DNA of 64,000 nucleotides from Herpomyces periplanetae (taxonomy: Eukaryota > Ascomycota > Laboulbeniomycetes > Herpomycetales > Herpomycetaceae), in assembly GCA_009733715.1 (NCBI GenBank), contig WMKJ01000059.1:1-64000 (forward strand), written 5' to 3'. The position numbers and the translations under genes are program-made. Each line of letters begins with the position of its first letter. Position 1 is the first letter of the stretch. Shown here in pieces: positions 46,002 through 56,579 of the stretch. Under the pieces are notes generated by a model. That model was given only the letters and a program-made list of their open reading frames with translations, searched no databases and was not told the origin of the DNA.

Positions 46002-47445
46002 AAGTACGAAGGAGGGGACAGTGCAGCACAGCCATCAAGGTAAACCAAAGTAAAGAGGGGATACAGCCACATGGTGTGGCGGACGGGGCGGAGAAACAAT
46101 CGTCCACGGTGTCAGGAGGGAGAAAGATCGTCGCGAGTTCCCACGAACGGGTTTAATGGATTGTAAACGGATCGACCAAAGTTATCATGATTAATTTTTT
46201 ACTTAACAAAAGGGAGAATTGTTCGTGATATTAAGCATTATCAAAGAAAGGGTAAGTTGATTAATACGAAATGTACTGATATACATAATTTATTATTACA
46301 GATTGATTTTATCGTACGGTGAAAAATTGATTTATCTTGCTAACATTTAATCTTTACCATTTACGTGTGATCTAGCCGACAGACGTGTGAGCCCCGGATA
46401 CTTCAACTAATTGAAAGTGATATCGTGAAATATTCAACAAGTCAACTTACCTTATTCTGTTTCGTTAACTTGGGAACACAATTTCGACAAAATTTTTGCA
46501 TGTTTTAGCGACTTCGCTCTCATATTTCATCAACTAGAATTTTGTCCTCATCATCCTTTTGACCCTTCGTTTTATCAAGTTCTATCTTACATCTCCGTGG
46601 TCAACCTTCTTACCTCGCATTTCTATTATTTATAGCTTATATATACTCTTTCTTACCACCTTTCAAAGCTATAACGATATCCTATCTCTATCATTTACCC
46701 TACCTTAGCTCACCTCCACAAACCCGAACGCCAGTACGAGCACGAGCACGCCCCCTCCCTCGTACACCATCCACGAATCCGTACGCCTACTTACGCATGC
46801 ATACATGCATGCATACTTACCTGCTGGCTTGCTTTCACATCCTCGCAGATTATTTTACTCGTTCGCTAATTTGCCTAGACTTAAAATCATCGGCAACTGT
46901 CCACAAAGCATATAGGCTCGCAAAGGGTCACATTGACCAAAAAAACTTAATCTCTTATACTACTACCACGTCCAGCGTCATTTTGTTTCGTGATCTCCTA
47001 CCATTAACATTTATCTTTGGCTACTTACCCTTTTACCGTATTATTTAGCGCGGAAACTTTTATCAAAAATCTACCTACTACACTCGTTACTGCATCATAC
47101 TCACGCCACACCTTTTCGTTAACCCTTCAGCATACCCATCCGTTGACTCCTTATATCCATTAAGTGGTTCACGTTTAGCGTATGAGTTTAACAAACGTAA
47201 ACGGGATTTGCGAACCTGCCAATTTCGCGGGATTTCCGAATACTCAAACCACATTTTATACTTACTACAATCAACCGATTCTATTCAATAGTGAAAGGTA
47301 GTGTTAACGTTTATCACTACTATCTCCACTATCGTTATTTTCTAGGATTATTGATTGCGTGAAAGCTCCTAAATCAGCGTAAACTTGTGTGCGTGTGCTT
47401 GTGCTTGTGCATACCGGTTGAGTATCACTTAGGGTAAACGTGAAT

Positions 47446-49617
47446 ATGTCGGCGGATATTTCAGCGCAGTTAGCCAATATTTCGATCAGGTTTGTCCACG
47501 GATAACGTTAAATTGAGGTGCATTTACTTACCGCGCTGGCTTAGCGATTCAAATCGGGGGTCGAATGGCCCGTACCAAAGTAACTTAGCGAGCTCTCAAA
47601 GCTCGGCTACGAGAAGTGGGAATTTAGACAATTGGAAAGCCAACGTGGTTCGCCCTGCTAAAGATTTACGCCCTCAGACTGAGGTAAGCTACGCCCTGTA
47701 TAATATGCCACTTACTTGCTCTGCACATACTAAGTTAATTACCGCTACACCCGTGTGCGGCCTTTATGTTTCAATGTATAGGATATTACTGCTACAAAAG
47801 GGTTGGACTTTGAGGACTTTTTCATCCGTCGGGAACTCATGATGGGAATTTTCGAAGCCGGTTTCGAAAAACCATCTCCCATCCAAGAGGAAGCAATTCC
47901 AGTAGCTTTAACAGGTCGTGATATACTTGCGCGCGCAAAAAATGGAACAGGCAAAACAGCTGCTTACGTGATACCAGCTTTAGAGCGAACAGATGGACGA
48001 TATTCGCATATTCAAGCATTAATTTTGGTTCCCACGCGAGAGCTAGCCATGCAAACGTCTCAAGTGTGTCGAACCTTAGGGAAATATTTGAACCTTAACG
48101 TAATGGTTAGTACAGGTGGTACAGGACTTCGCGACGATATTATAAGGTTGAACGAACCCGTTCACATTCTGGTGGGAACTCCGGGGAGAATTTTAGATTT
48201 AGCGTACAAAGGTGTTGCTGATTTGTCGAAATGCGCCACATTTATCATGGACGAAGCGGATAAGTTGTTATCACCAGAATTTACACCAGTTATCGAACAA
48301 TTGCTTTCATTTCATCCACCTCTTCGCCAGGTGATGCTCTTCAGCGCTACTTTTCCCCTGGTAGTAAAGAGCTTCAAGGATAAACATATGAAATCACCGT
48401 TTGAAATTAACTTGATGGATGAACTTACACTACGAGGTATTACCCAGTATTACGCTTTTGTAGAAGAGAAGCAAAAAGTTCACTGCCTGAATACACTCTT
48501 CAGTCGATTGAAAATTAACCAGTCCATAATATTTTGTAACTCTACAAATCGGGTTGAACTGTTAGCAAAGAAAATAACAGAGTTGGGTTACTCGTGCTTC
48601 TACTCGCATGCGCGGATGCAGCAGAATGCGCGTAATCGAGTATTTCATGATTTTCGGAGAGGTATATGCCGAAATTTGGTGTGTTCGGATTTATTGACCC
48701 GTGGAATTGATATTCAAGCTGTTAATGTTGTTATTAACTTTGACTTCCCAAAGAATGCGGAAACTTATCTTCATCGAATTGGTCGGTCAGGGAGATACGG
48801 ACATCTGGGACTTGCGATTAATTTGATCAATTGGGATGATCGGTTTAACCTGTATAGGATTGAGCAAGAATTGGGAACGGAAATACAGCCTATTCCTGCC
48901 GTAATTGAGAAGCGACTTTACGTGTACGATAACCCCGAATCCATTCCTCGCGCTGGTGGACCAACGACGACAAGTGGCGGTGGTGCTAATGCGACAAAGT
49001 CTGGTCAAGTTGATGCAACAGCGACGGGCGCGACTAGTGGAGGAGGTTCTCGTGGTGTTAGTGGAGTTAAGAATCCCGGTAATGTTGAGAACGGTGGTAG
49101 TGGTACAACTGGCGGTGGTAAATCTGTATCGGGAGGTGGATTAGGGTCTAATTCAGGGAATGATGGAATATCAGAAAAATCGACAACGGCTGGAACAGCT
49201 AGTATGAATACTACAGCCACAATTTCCGGAGGACATGAAGGTGTTACAAAAAGCAACTCTAGAAAACGGGGTGGAAATGCACCCGACGTAAACGGTGGTG
49301 GTGGCAATGGAAGTTTAGGTGATGCCGCAGGTGTTGGCAATGGTAATGTTACGGGAAATCGGAGTAGCGGAACGGGTCGAGAGCGGAATTCACAGACATC
49401 AAATCAAACAGGTAGTGGAGGTTATCATCAAAATCATGGGCATAATCGTGGTCATGGTCATAATCACGGGCATGGTCATGCACATGGGTATGGCCATGCC
49501 CATGGCCATGGAAATCATCGTCGTGGTGGAGGTGGTGGAGGGCGTCAAGGACACAGCGGTGGTGGTGGTGGTGGCGGTGACATTGAAACAGCAAGTACAA
49601 ATCGAGTTGTTAGATGA
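47446..49617 (+). CDS. DHH1: DEAD-box RNA helicase Dhh1/DDX6
   Basis: Three exons, 47446-47489, 47545-47683 and 47782-49617, give 672 aa. Dhh1 represses translation and promotes decapping in P-bodies. The N-terminus [13 protein letters not shown] leads to [32 protein letters not shown], the Dhh1 hallmark. The core holds [68 protein letters not shown] and [11 protein letters not shown]. After about residue 445 comes a long Gly/Ser/Asn/Thr-rich tail ending in a run of His-Gly repeats ([20 protein letters not shown] and on) and poly-Gly. The introns are 55 and 98 nt; phases agree. The core is of normal size; the tail makes it longer than yeast Dhh1 (506 aa). Confidence 0.95.
49428..49530 (+). 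repeat. DHH1: His-Gly coding repeat in the DHH1 tail
   Basis: Tandem CAT/CAC-GG(N) hexamers encode roughly a dozen HG/GH units with A, N and Y substitutions, then a poly-Gly segment. The repeat keeps frame with the helicase. Confidence 0.85.
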
Positions 49618-50961
49618 TCAAGTTTTACAACGGTTGTGAAAGAGCAATTGGAGGTGTTTGGGGTTGAGTATAAGTGCTAGCACACCAATCTACGTCGGTG
49701 AGATTAAGGTTAAGTAAAAAAAATACCGGTTCTGGTACTACTAATAATTCGATTATGTATCGAGAACCGTTCAGCCAATGGAAGTGAGTTTTCCGATTCG
49801 ATGTGAGATATTTCAAGTGTTATTATATTGATACCTTTGTCAAGACGAGACAGAGCACGGTGAATATGCATGAATGTATCTTATAGATCAAGTGTTTGAG
49901 TCGGTATGAAAAAAAAGCTCATTTCCATGACAATCCATTTATACCATTAACCCATTTGAGTAGATCAAGTTTATTGGGTAAGTAAGTAAGAATGTTTCCA
50001 ATAGATTTAATCTTATATAGAATAAATGGTTTACTTTATAATGAACCATAAGCCCTAAATTTTCAAAGTAATATCCTTCTACGCTCATCTAGACCTCGTC
50101 CTCCCTCTCTCCACTCAAACATTTCCCAATTCGGAAAAAACCGCCGAAGCACGTGACCCACGAGGGATGTCACATGGGCGAACTGGAGGCGTCGCTTACA
50201 GGGAGATTTGTTTTTCCCTGTTCCGGGGGGTTGGCGCGTTAAAGGTTTGGGAGGCGGAGACGTCAAGAAAGTTTTCAAGTTAAATATTTATACATTTTGT
50301 ATAAAATAATTCTTCAACAGCAAGAGTTTTTTCTTTGCGTACTTTTTTCACTTGAAGGAATTTTTTTTGAGCAGTCATTCTCGAAAATTTTTAATGTTAA
50401 GTATACACGTGAATATAGCTGTGGTGTACACGATTTAGTCACCGTTTTTTTCCGGGGGTTTAAGCTTAAGCGCACACGCGCTTGCGTGCCTGCACGTTCA
50501 CAAGTGGCGTTTGCGAGAGTGGGTTAACAATTTGGTTACGTTTGGCTGAATGGTTTGGCGAATATCGGTGGCGCCAAAGAGAGTGATGGTCAAGGGATAT
50601 TTAGCGTGAGATTTAAAACTTGACGTATACACATTTATCGTTGGTGCAGTAGTGGTAGCAGTCGTGCGTACATTTAGGCTGTGTGCGTGTGTACGGTTAC
50701 GTTGATTGTATCGTGTGTCAGTCACGTTGAACGTGCGTTGGGAAACGCGTGAGTACGCCCCCCAAGGGGGTGAGGGTATCTACGTAAGTAATGTACATTT
50801 ATATGTTCGTATTGCATTTTACAGGCGTGGATTCAGACTTGAATATCGGTTTGGGTTTACCCATGTGTACGTTTATGTGAAAGTATGTATACGTGTATGC
50901 TCATACGCGTGCATTCGTCTGTCTACGTCTCTGTGTGTATTGGTATGTACGTGTGTGTGTG

Positions 50962-50993
<32 letters not shown>

Positions 50994-51424
50994 CGTGTGT
51001 GTATGTGTATGTAAGTGTGTGTGTATGTGTGTACATGCTTTTGAACTGTTCTTCCCCACCCCCATATCCCCCAACCATCATCTCTTGATCACGTTACACT
51101 CGCTCACACATACTTTTACATTCCTTTTAGCACTCGTGTCCGTAACGGCAAAACTCGGCGTAGTAACGATATTGATTCTAATTCAATCCTAAACAGATCC
51201 GCCAAAGGGAACTTATCTGTCGTATTCACTATACCTTAATTATCACGTATACACTTCATCCAATATTCTCCTACCGCTACCGTGTAATCGGTATCATAAT
51301 TCAGTGTAGAATGCTGCTATCGGGAAACATTTCGGTTTCGCATTCACTATTGACAACCTAATTTGGCGAAATATTGTCAAAAAGTTTACTTATTAGCCGA
51401 GTCCACCACCGGCCAACCGTTAAA
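49618..51424. promoter_or_regulatory. DHH1 3' region and PSE1 upstream region
   Basis: Contains AAGACGAGACAG at about 49842 (a relative of the recurring motif), a GC-rich block at about 50085-50275 with CACGTG at 50148-50153 and a 7-bp stem (ACAGGGA 50198-50204 with TCCCTGT 50215-50221), and a long GT microsatellite. No protein gene is supported. Confidence 0.5.
50949..51034. repeat. GT/TG dinucleotide microsatellite
   Basis: About 86 bp of TG repeats with CG and TA interruptions, 390-475 bp before the PSE1 ATG. It is alternating purine-pyrimidine and so Z-DNA-prone. Confidence 0.95.
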
Positions 51425-54400
51425 ATGGACTTCACAACTTCCTCCGCATCCATGTCATCTCAACCTACGGCACTTCCAACTAAGGACGTTCTAGAATTAC
51501 TACAGTTATTATACGCTTTACAAAGCCCGGATAATGATACGCGTACTCGTGCCGAATCATCACTCATTGCTAACTGGTTCAAACTTCGCCCTGCCGATAT
51601 GTTTATGGGATTATCTGAACTAATGAACCATTGTGCAGATCGTGCCATACGTTGTTTCTGCGCAGTATTGTTCCGTCGTTTCGCCAGCAAAAGTTTTCCC
51701 TTGGATGAATCGGCAAACAATGGTCCCGCTAACGGGGGATCAGATACGCCGTCGGCAGCGGCGGCGACGACGACGACTAATAATGGCCTAAATGTAAACG
51801 TTAGCACTAGCAGTGGTGGTGTAACGAAAGAAGTATTTTTTTGCTTAGGGGAAGCCCAACGACGAGCTATCGAAACGCAACTATTAAGCGCTCTTCAGAA
51901 TGCCCCCGATTCAAAAGTCAGTCGGAAAATTAGTGATGCTATAGCAGAGGTAGCACGTCAACACGGCGAATACGGATCTAATTGGAGTGAACTATTATCC
52001 GCACTCTTTCAAGCAAGTCGTTCAAATGATCCTGTTAAACGTGAAAGTGCATTTTGTATATTTTCAGCTTCCCCAAAAATTATTGAACGACAACACGAAA
52101 ATGCCGTTTTAGAAGCCTTTTCTCACGCTTTATCCGATGAGGTTGTCGGAGTACGTTTAGCAGCTTTAGAAGCCTTTTCTTCCTTCATACGATCTATTCG
52201 GCGAAAGTCTCGCTCGAAATATTTTGGATTGTTACCCGATTTACTTAACATATTACCTCCGTTGAAAGATTCATGCGAATCGGAGCAACTTTCAACGGCA
52301 TTTATTTCATTGATTGATTTAGCCGAAGTGGTACCAAAAATGTTTACTTCATTGTTTAGCAATTTACTCACATTCTGCGTGTCTATTATTCAAGATAAGC
52401 AACTTGACGATAGAACACGACAAAATGCCATGGAACTAATGACTACGTTTGTCGAATCTGCGCCTCAGATGTGCAAACGGGATGAAAATTATACCCAAGA
52501 AATGGTGACCCAATGTTTATCCTTTATGACAGATTTAGCACCGGATGATGACGATGCTCGGGAGTGGAATGCGGTAGACGATTTAGACTCAGAGGACAGT
52601 GATGCTAATCATGTTGCAGGAGAGCAGTGTATGGATCGACTAGCTTCTAGATTAGGTGGTGAAGTAGTTTTACCACCGACATTTAACTGGTTACCTCGTA
52701 TGATGAGCTCATCGGCATGGAGGGACCGTCATGCATCTTTAATGACAATATCCGCCATATGTGAAGGATGCCGAGATTTGATGGTTGATGAGCTGGATAA
52801 AGTGTTACAATTGGTTTTACCTGCTTTACAAGATCCTCATCCCAGGGTACGTTGGGCAGCATGTAATGCTTTAGGTCAAATGAGCACGGATTTTGCCGGT
52901 ACTATACAGACCAAGTATCATCATATTATATTACCTGCTTTAATACCCATATTACAGGCTGAAGAACCCCGGATACAAGCTCATGCTGCAGCGGCTTTGG
53001 TTAACTTTTCGGAAGATGCCGAAAAAAGTATTTTATCACCATATTTGGATTCGTTGATATCTCAATTGTTGAATTTATTACGAAGTCCAAAAAAGTACGT
53101 ACAAGAACAAGCATTATCGACAATTGCAACTGTAGCGGACTCAGCTGAGCTAGCTTTTACAAAATATTATTCAATGCTTATGCCACTATTAATCAACGTT
53201 CTTGAGAATGAAGTCAATCCAGAATGCCGAGGGATCCGTGCCAAAGCTATGGAATGTGCTACATTGATTGCTTTAGCGGTTCAAAAGGAGAGATTGGGAA
53301 GTGATATTGAAGTTATATTTCGCATACTTTGTTCAACACAAAGTTCCGTTAATGAACCCGATGATCCCCAGTTAATCTATTTATTACATTCATGGGCTAG
53401 AATGTGTCGAATTTTGGGTAAGGAGTTTCTACCATATATGTGTTATGCAATGCCACCATTATTCGAAATGGCAAGTTCGGGAGCTAGCATACAATATTTT
53501 GAGGATAAAGATGAGATAAACGGGTTAGATCAAGAGGACGGATGGGATTTCATGCCTCTTAAGGGGCAGTATATTGGAATTAACACTAGTGCATTAGATG
53601 ATAAGTGTGTAGCGATTGAGTTGTTAGTCGTGTACGCACAAACGCTCGATGAGGATTTTGCTCCGTATGTGGAAGAAATCTTGAAGTGTATCGTTTTACC
53701 GGGATTATCCATGTATATCAGTGAACCAGTGCGAACATCATCAGCTCGGTGTTTACCGTATTTGCTGAATTCTTATAGAAAGGCATATTTTAACGCGGGA
53801 GATGAATCACGTACTAAAGTGTATAGGATTTGGGATAGTATTTTGGGAAGTTTGTTCGAGGCTTTACTCAGTGAACCAGCGATTGATACATTGGCATTAA
53901 TGTTTCAATGCTTTTATGAGTGCTTGGAATTGATGGGGAAAGATTGTTTAAATGATGAGCAAATGAATCGGTTTATTGATACGGTTAAGTTTGTTCTTGA
54001 CTTGTACCTTAAACGATTTGATGAGCGTCAAAAGGAAATGGAGGATCTTGATGAGTTAGATGATAATACGGAATACCAACATGATATTGAGGATGATCAT
54101 GCACTGTTATCCGATATGAATAAAGCCTTTCACATTATCTTTAAGAATATGGGTAATCGATTTCTTCCGTATTGGGAACGACTTATACCGATATATGATC
54201 AATTTGCTAAAGCACCTGGTGAACCGACCCAACGTCAATGGTCAGTTTGTCTCTATGATGATGTTTTGGAATTTTGTCCGGATAAGGCAATTGATTATCA
54301 TCGTTATATTATTCCTGCAATTATTTCAGGGTTAAGGGATACAGATGCGGGAAATCGACAAGCTGCAGCGTATGGTGTTGGAATGGCAAGTTTGTTGAAC

Positions 54401-55081
54401 GGGGTAATTTGGCAAGATTTTGTCGCGGGGTGTTTACAGGATTTGTTTCTTATATGTCAACATTCTCAGGCTCGACATGAAGAACATGTTTATGCTACGG
54501 AAAATGCTTGTGCAAGTATTGCAAAAATTCTCAAGTTTAATGGATCAAAACTTCCGGATCCTCAGCGTGTTGTGGATGAATGGTTAACGACGTTACCAAT
54601 ATTACATGACGATGAAGCTGCTCCATACGCTTATACATTTTTGGCGGATCTTATTGAATCTCACAACCAGTCTGTATGGTCATCTCAGCGCGCGCTTCAA
54701 TGTTTTATGTGGGTAGTTCAGGCATTACATGAGCAATCACTGCCTACTCTATCAGCTTCTACAAAATCCCCGAATGATAATAATCGTAATGAAGTTGATG
54801 ATGTTGATATGAATGGGTTGGAGGACGTTTCTACGTTGAATTCCGTAAAATGGGCTGGTGTTACGACCGACAATGCTACAACAGTATCAAAGTCTTCATT
54901 AGAATCCAACCACAACACCATTAAGTCTACTGCATTTGAGAAGAATCAGACTGTAACAAGGAGGGTTGTTCAAGCGGTGCGAACTCTTTTGTCCGAAATG
55001 GGCGTATCTATTGATGAATTATTTAATACCTTACACGATGATATGAAGCATTCCGTCCAAGCCTACTTTTATGAATGTTGA
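51425..55081 (+). CDS. PSE1: Importin-beta family karyopherin Pse1/Kap121 (importin-5)
   Basis: A single exon of 1218 aa. The ATG at 51425 (GTTAAAATGGAC) is chosen; an in-frame TTG at 51374 has no support. The protein is an all-HEAT-repeat solenoid that carries ribosomal proteins and other cargo into the nucleus with Ran-GTP. Kap121/IPO5-type stretches include LLYALQSPDNDTRTRAE, AVLFRRFASKSF, EWNAVDDLDSEDSD (the acidic Ran loop region), GEQCMDRLASRLGGEVVLP, LVLPALQDPHPRVRWAACNALGQMSTDFA, and IQAHAAAALVNFSEDAEKS. An acidic insert near 880 and a polar insert near 1120 (STKSPNDNNRNEVDDVDMNG) are additions. An N-terminal Asn/Thr/Gly/Ala insert of about 45 residues after the first repeats makes it about 130 residues longer than yeast Pse1 (1089). 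Confidence 0.95.
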   Translation: MDFTTSSASMSSQPTALPTKDVLELLQLLYALQSPDNDTRTRAESSLIANWFKLRPADMFMGLSELMNHCADRAIRCFCAVLFRRFASKSFPLDESANNGPANGGSDTPSAAAATTTTNNGLNVNVSTSSGGVTKEVFFCLGEAQRRAIETQLLSALQNAPDSKVSRKISDAIAEVARQHGEYGSNWSELLSALFQASRSNDPVKRESAFCIFSASPKIIERQHENAVLEAFSHALSDEVVGVRLAALEAFSSFIRSIRRKSRSKYFGLLPDLLNILPPLKDSCESEQLSTAFISLIDLAEVVPKMFTSLFSNLLTFCVSIIQDKQLDDRTRQNAMELMTTFVESAPQMCKRDENYTQEMVTQCLSFMTDLAPDDDDAREWNAVDDLDSEDSDANHVAGEQCMDRLASRLGGEVVLPPTFNWLPRMMSSSAWRDRHASLMTISAICEGCRDLMVDELDKVLQLVLPALQDPHPRVRWAACNALGQMSTDFAGTIQTKYHHIILPALIPILQAEEPRIQAHAAAALVNFSEDAEKSILSPYLDSLISQLLNLLRSPKKYVQEQALSTIATVADSAELAFTKYYSMLMPLLINVLENEVNPECRGIRAKAMECATLIALAVQKERLGSDIEVIFRILCSTQSSVNEPDDPQLIYLLHSWARMCRILGKEFLPYMCYAMPPLFEMASSGASIQYFEDKDEINGLDQEDGWDFMPLKGQYIGINTSALDDKCVAIELLVVYAQTLDEDFAPYVEEILKCIVLPGLSMYISEPVRTSSARCLPYLLNSYRKAYFNAGDESRTKVYRIWDSILGSLFEALLSEPAIDTLALMFQCFYECLELMGKDCLNDEQMNRFIDTVKFVLDLYLKRFDERQKEMEDLDELDDNTEYQHDIEDDHALLSDMNKAFHIIFKNMGNRFLPYWERLIPIYDQFAKAPGEPTQRQWSVCLYDDVLEFCPDKAIDYHRYIIPAIISGLRDTDAGNRQAAAYGVGMASLLNGVIWQDFVAGCLQDLFLICQHSQARHEEHVYATENACASIAKILKFNGSKLPDPQRVVDEWLTTLPILHDDEAAPYAYTFLADLIESHNQSVWSSQRALQCFMWVVQALHEQSLPTLSASTKSPNDNNRNEVDDVDMNGLEDVSTLNSVKWAGVTTDNATTVSKSSLESNHNTIKSTAFEKNQTVTRRVVQAVRTLLSEMGVSIDELFNTLHDDMKHSVQAYFYEC

Positions 55082-55503
55082 CCCATTGGAACTTAAGAGA
55101 ACCCCGGGAAGGCTAAATGGCTAAAACCGCGTAAAGTGTCAACTTGGACGGGACGACCTCCGCCCGGAACAATACTTGGCGCCGCGCCGCGCCCTCTCCC
55201 AGTCACCTGACCATACCCTATCCATGCATCACGTGATTCGTAGCGAGGATATTTTTCCGCAGCTCGTGCGTTTGGCAAGAAAATTCTTCATCTTTCATGG
55301 TTTTCTTCACATTCTCGTCTTTTTATCGACAAATTATCAGTTAACTTTCAATTCTTGATTTTTTTTTTATTCCAATAACTTCTTCTGTTCATTTAAGCTT
55401 TGTTAACTTCTAGCGAATGCACTTATACATTGCCATTTACAAGGATTCCATCTATCGTATACCCGTCTCCACCTTTCCATCTTAAATTTCTTTTACTTTC
55501 ACA
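55082..55503. promoter_or_regulatory. PSE1 3' region and PDAP1 promoter with palindromic E-box
   Basis: A GC-rich patch at about 55140-55215 is followed by the 10-bp palindrome ATCACGTGAT at 55228-55237, about 270 bp before the next ATG, and then a T-rich leader. No gene is supported. Confidence 0.5.
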
Positions 55504-55831
55504 ATGACTGGCGGTCCAGGCATTAGTTCCTCTGAGAAGCGTACGCGTATGCGAGCCGGTAAATTCTCTAAACCTAAACGTGGTGGCGGTAAACACTTTT
55601 CCCGTAGTTTACAACCCGTCGATCGCTACGGCGAGGAAATAAGCATGTGGGCCGAAAAGGTTCGTGCATAATACCCTTTTCATACTAATTCACCAGCGTG
55701 TCATTTCGCTTCAAGTATACTATGAACTGCTTACTAATAATTGAGAATTGTTAACAATGCTTACTCGATGATAAGGATGAAAAATCTTCCAGCGAACATG
55801 ACGATAGTGATGAAAACGATGATGATGAAAG

Positions 55832-55868
<37 letters not shown>

Positions 55869-56453
55869 AGTATTGATGATTCCAGTGACTCTGACGACAG
55901 TCAAAATTCAAAGGTTAAGCCTACACTTACTACATCTACCACTACATCCAAAAAAATCGCCTCCTCTTCTAGTAATCCACTTGACCCCAACGTTCCTCTA
56001 ACCCGTGAGCAACGTCGTGCTCTCGCCAAAACTCGTAAAGAAGCCGCTATTAAACGTGCCAACCAGCGTACCGTTCAACCCGGAGATTTACCCCCTAGTG
56101 ATGATGATAATGATGACGATGTTGATGATTCCGACAACGGTGAAACTCAACCTGGCGGCCTCGCTACATCAAATTCTGGTCAACCCTCCGTCAAAGGTCC
56201 TTCTACAGGTCGTGAATCAAAATCCCTCGCCGCCAAAAATCAAAAAAAGATCGAAGATATGGAAGAAACTAGAGCGGAATTTGAACGTTTGAAATTAATC
56301 CGACAACGTCGTGAAGCAGATGCTGCACGAGCCCGCGCTGAACGAGAAGCGAAAGCTGAAGCTGATGCTTTGCGAAAACAACGTGTCGACGGAAAAAAGC
56401 CTTCTACTAGCACCGCTTCAACTACCGACGCACGTAAAGGAAAGAAAAAGTAA
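55504..56453 (+). CDS. PDAP1: PDAP1/PP28-like heat- and acid-stable phosphoprotein
   Basis: Two exons, 55504-55659 and 55776-56453, give 277 aa. The start MTGGPGISSSEKRTRMRAGK and RGGGKHFSRSLQ is a basic tail, as in the family. A long Asp/Glu/Ser tract encoded by GAT repeats follows, then DPNVPLTREQRRALAKTRKE. The PP28 casein-kinase-substrate domain comes near the C-terminus: EETRAEFERLKLIRQRREADA, then an Ala/Arg/Glu helix and a KGKKK end. Family members are small phosphoproteins linked to mRNA/translation and growth signalling; the exact role is unclear. The 116-nt intron uses the weak donor GTTCGT and a TTACTAAT branch site about 40 nt before its acceptor. It is longer than the 181-aa human protein because of the acidic tract. 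It converges on COX20, 126 bp apart. Confidence 0.85.
55833..55866 (+). repeat. PDAP1: GAT trinucleotide repeat coding poly-Asp
   Basis: About eleven GAT codons in a row inside exon 2, within a larger acidic stretch. Its length is likely variable among strains. Confidence 0.9.
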
Positions 56454-56579
56454 CCTTGTCTCTATCCCTTAAACTCTTAACTAACTCTTTATCCCTCCCC
56501 TCCCTCCTCATCATGGTTAACATCCCTCCTTTTCACACATAATGCAATTCCATGGTTACCATTTGTGCCATTTTTTTTA

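Larger units (their letters stand above)
43977..47445. other. 3.5-kb spacer between the WSC gene and DHH1
   Basis: Mostly AT-rich, with one GC-rich block at about 45840-46140 that holds a possible small ORF and a hairpin. The last 900 bp are pyrimidine-rich and probably form the DHH1 promoter. No other gene is supported. Confidence 0.5.

Noticed and set aside
45779-46107. Two overlapping minus-strand ORFs of about 106 codons
   Set aside because: Both overlap the more protein-like plus-strand ORF, are Cys/Pro/Ser-rich without a domain, and are of a length expected in a GC-rich patch.
51374-51424. 17-codon N-terminal extension of PSE1 from TTG
   Set aside because: There is no ATG; the ATG at 51425 fits the family N-terminus.
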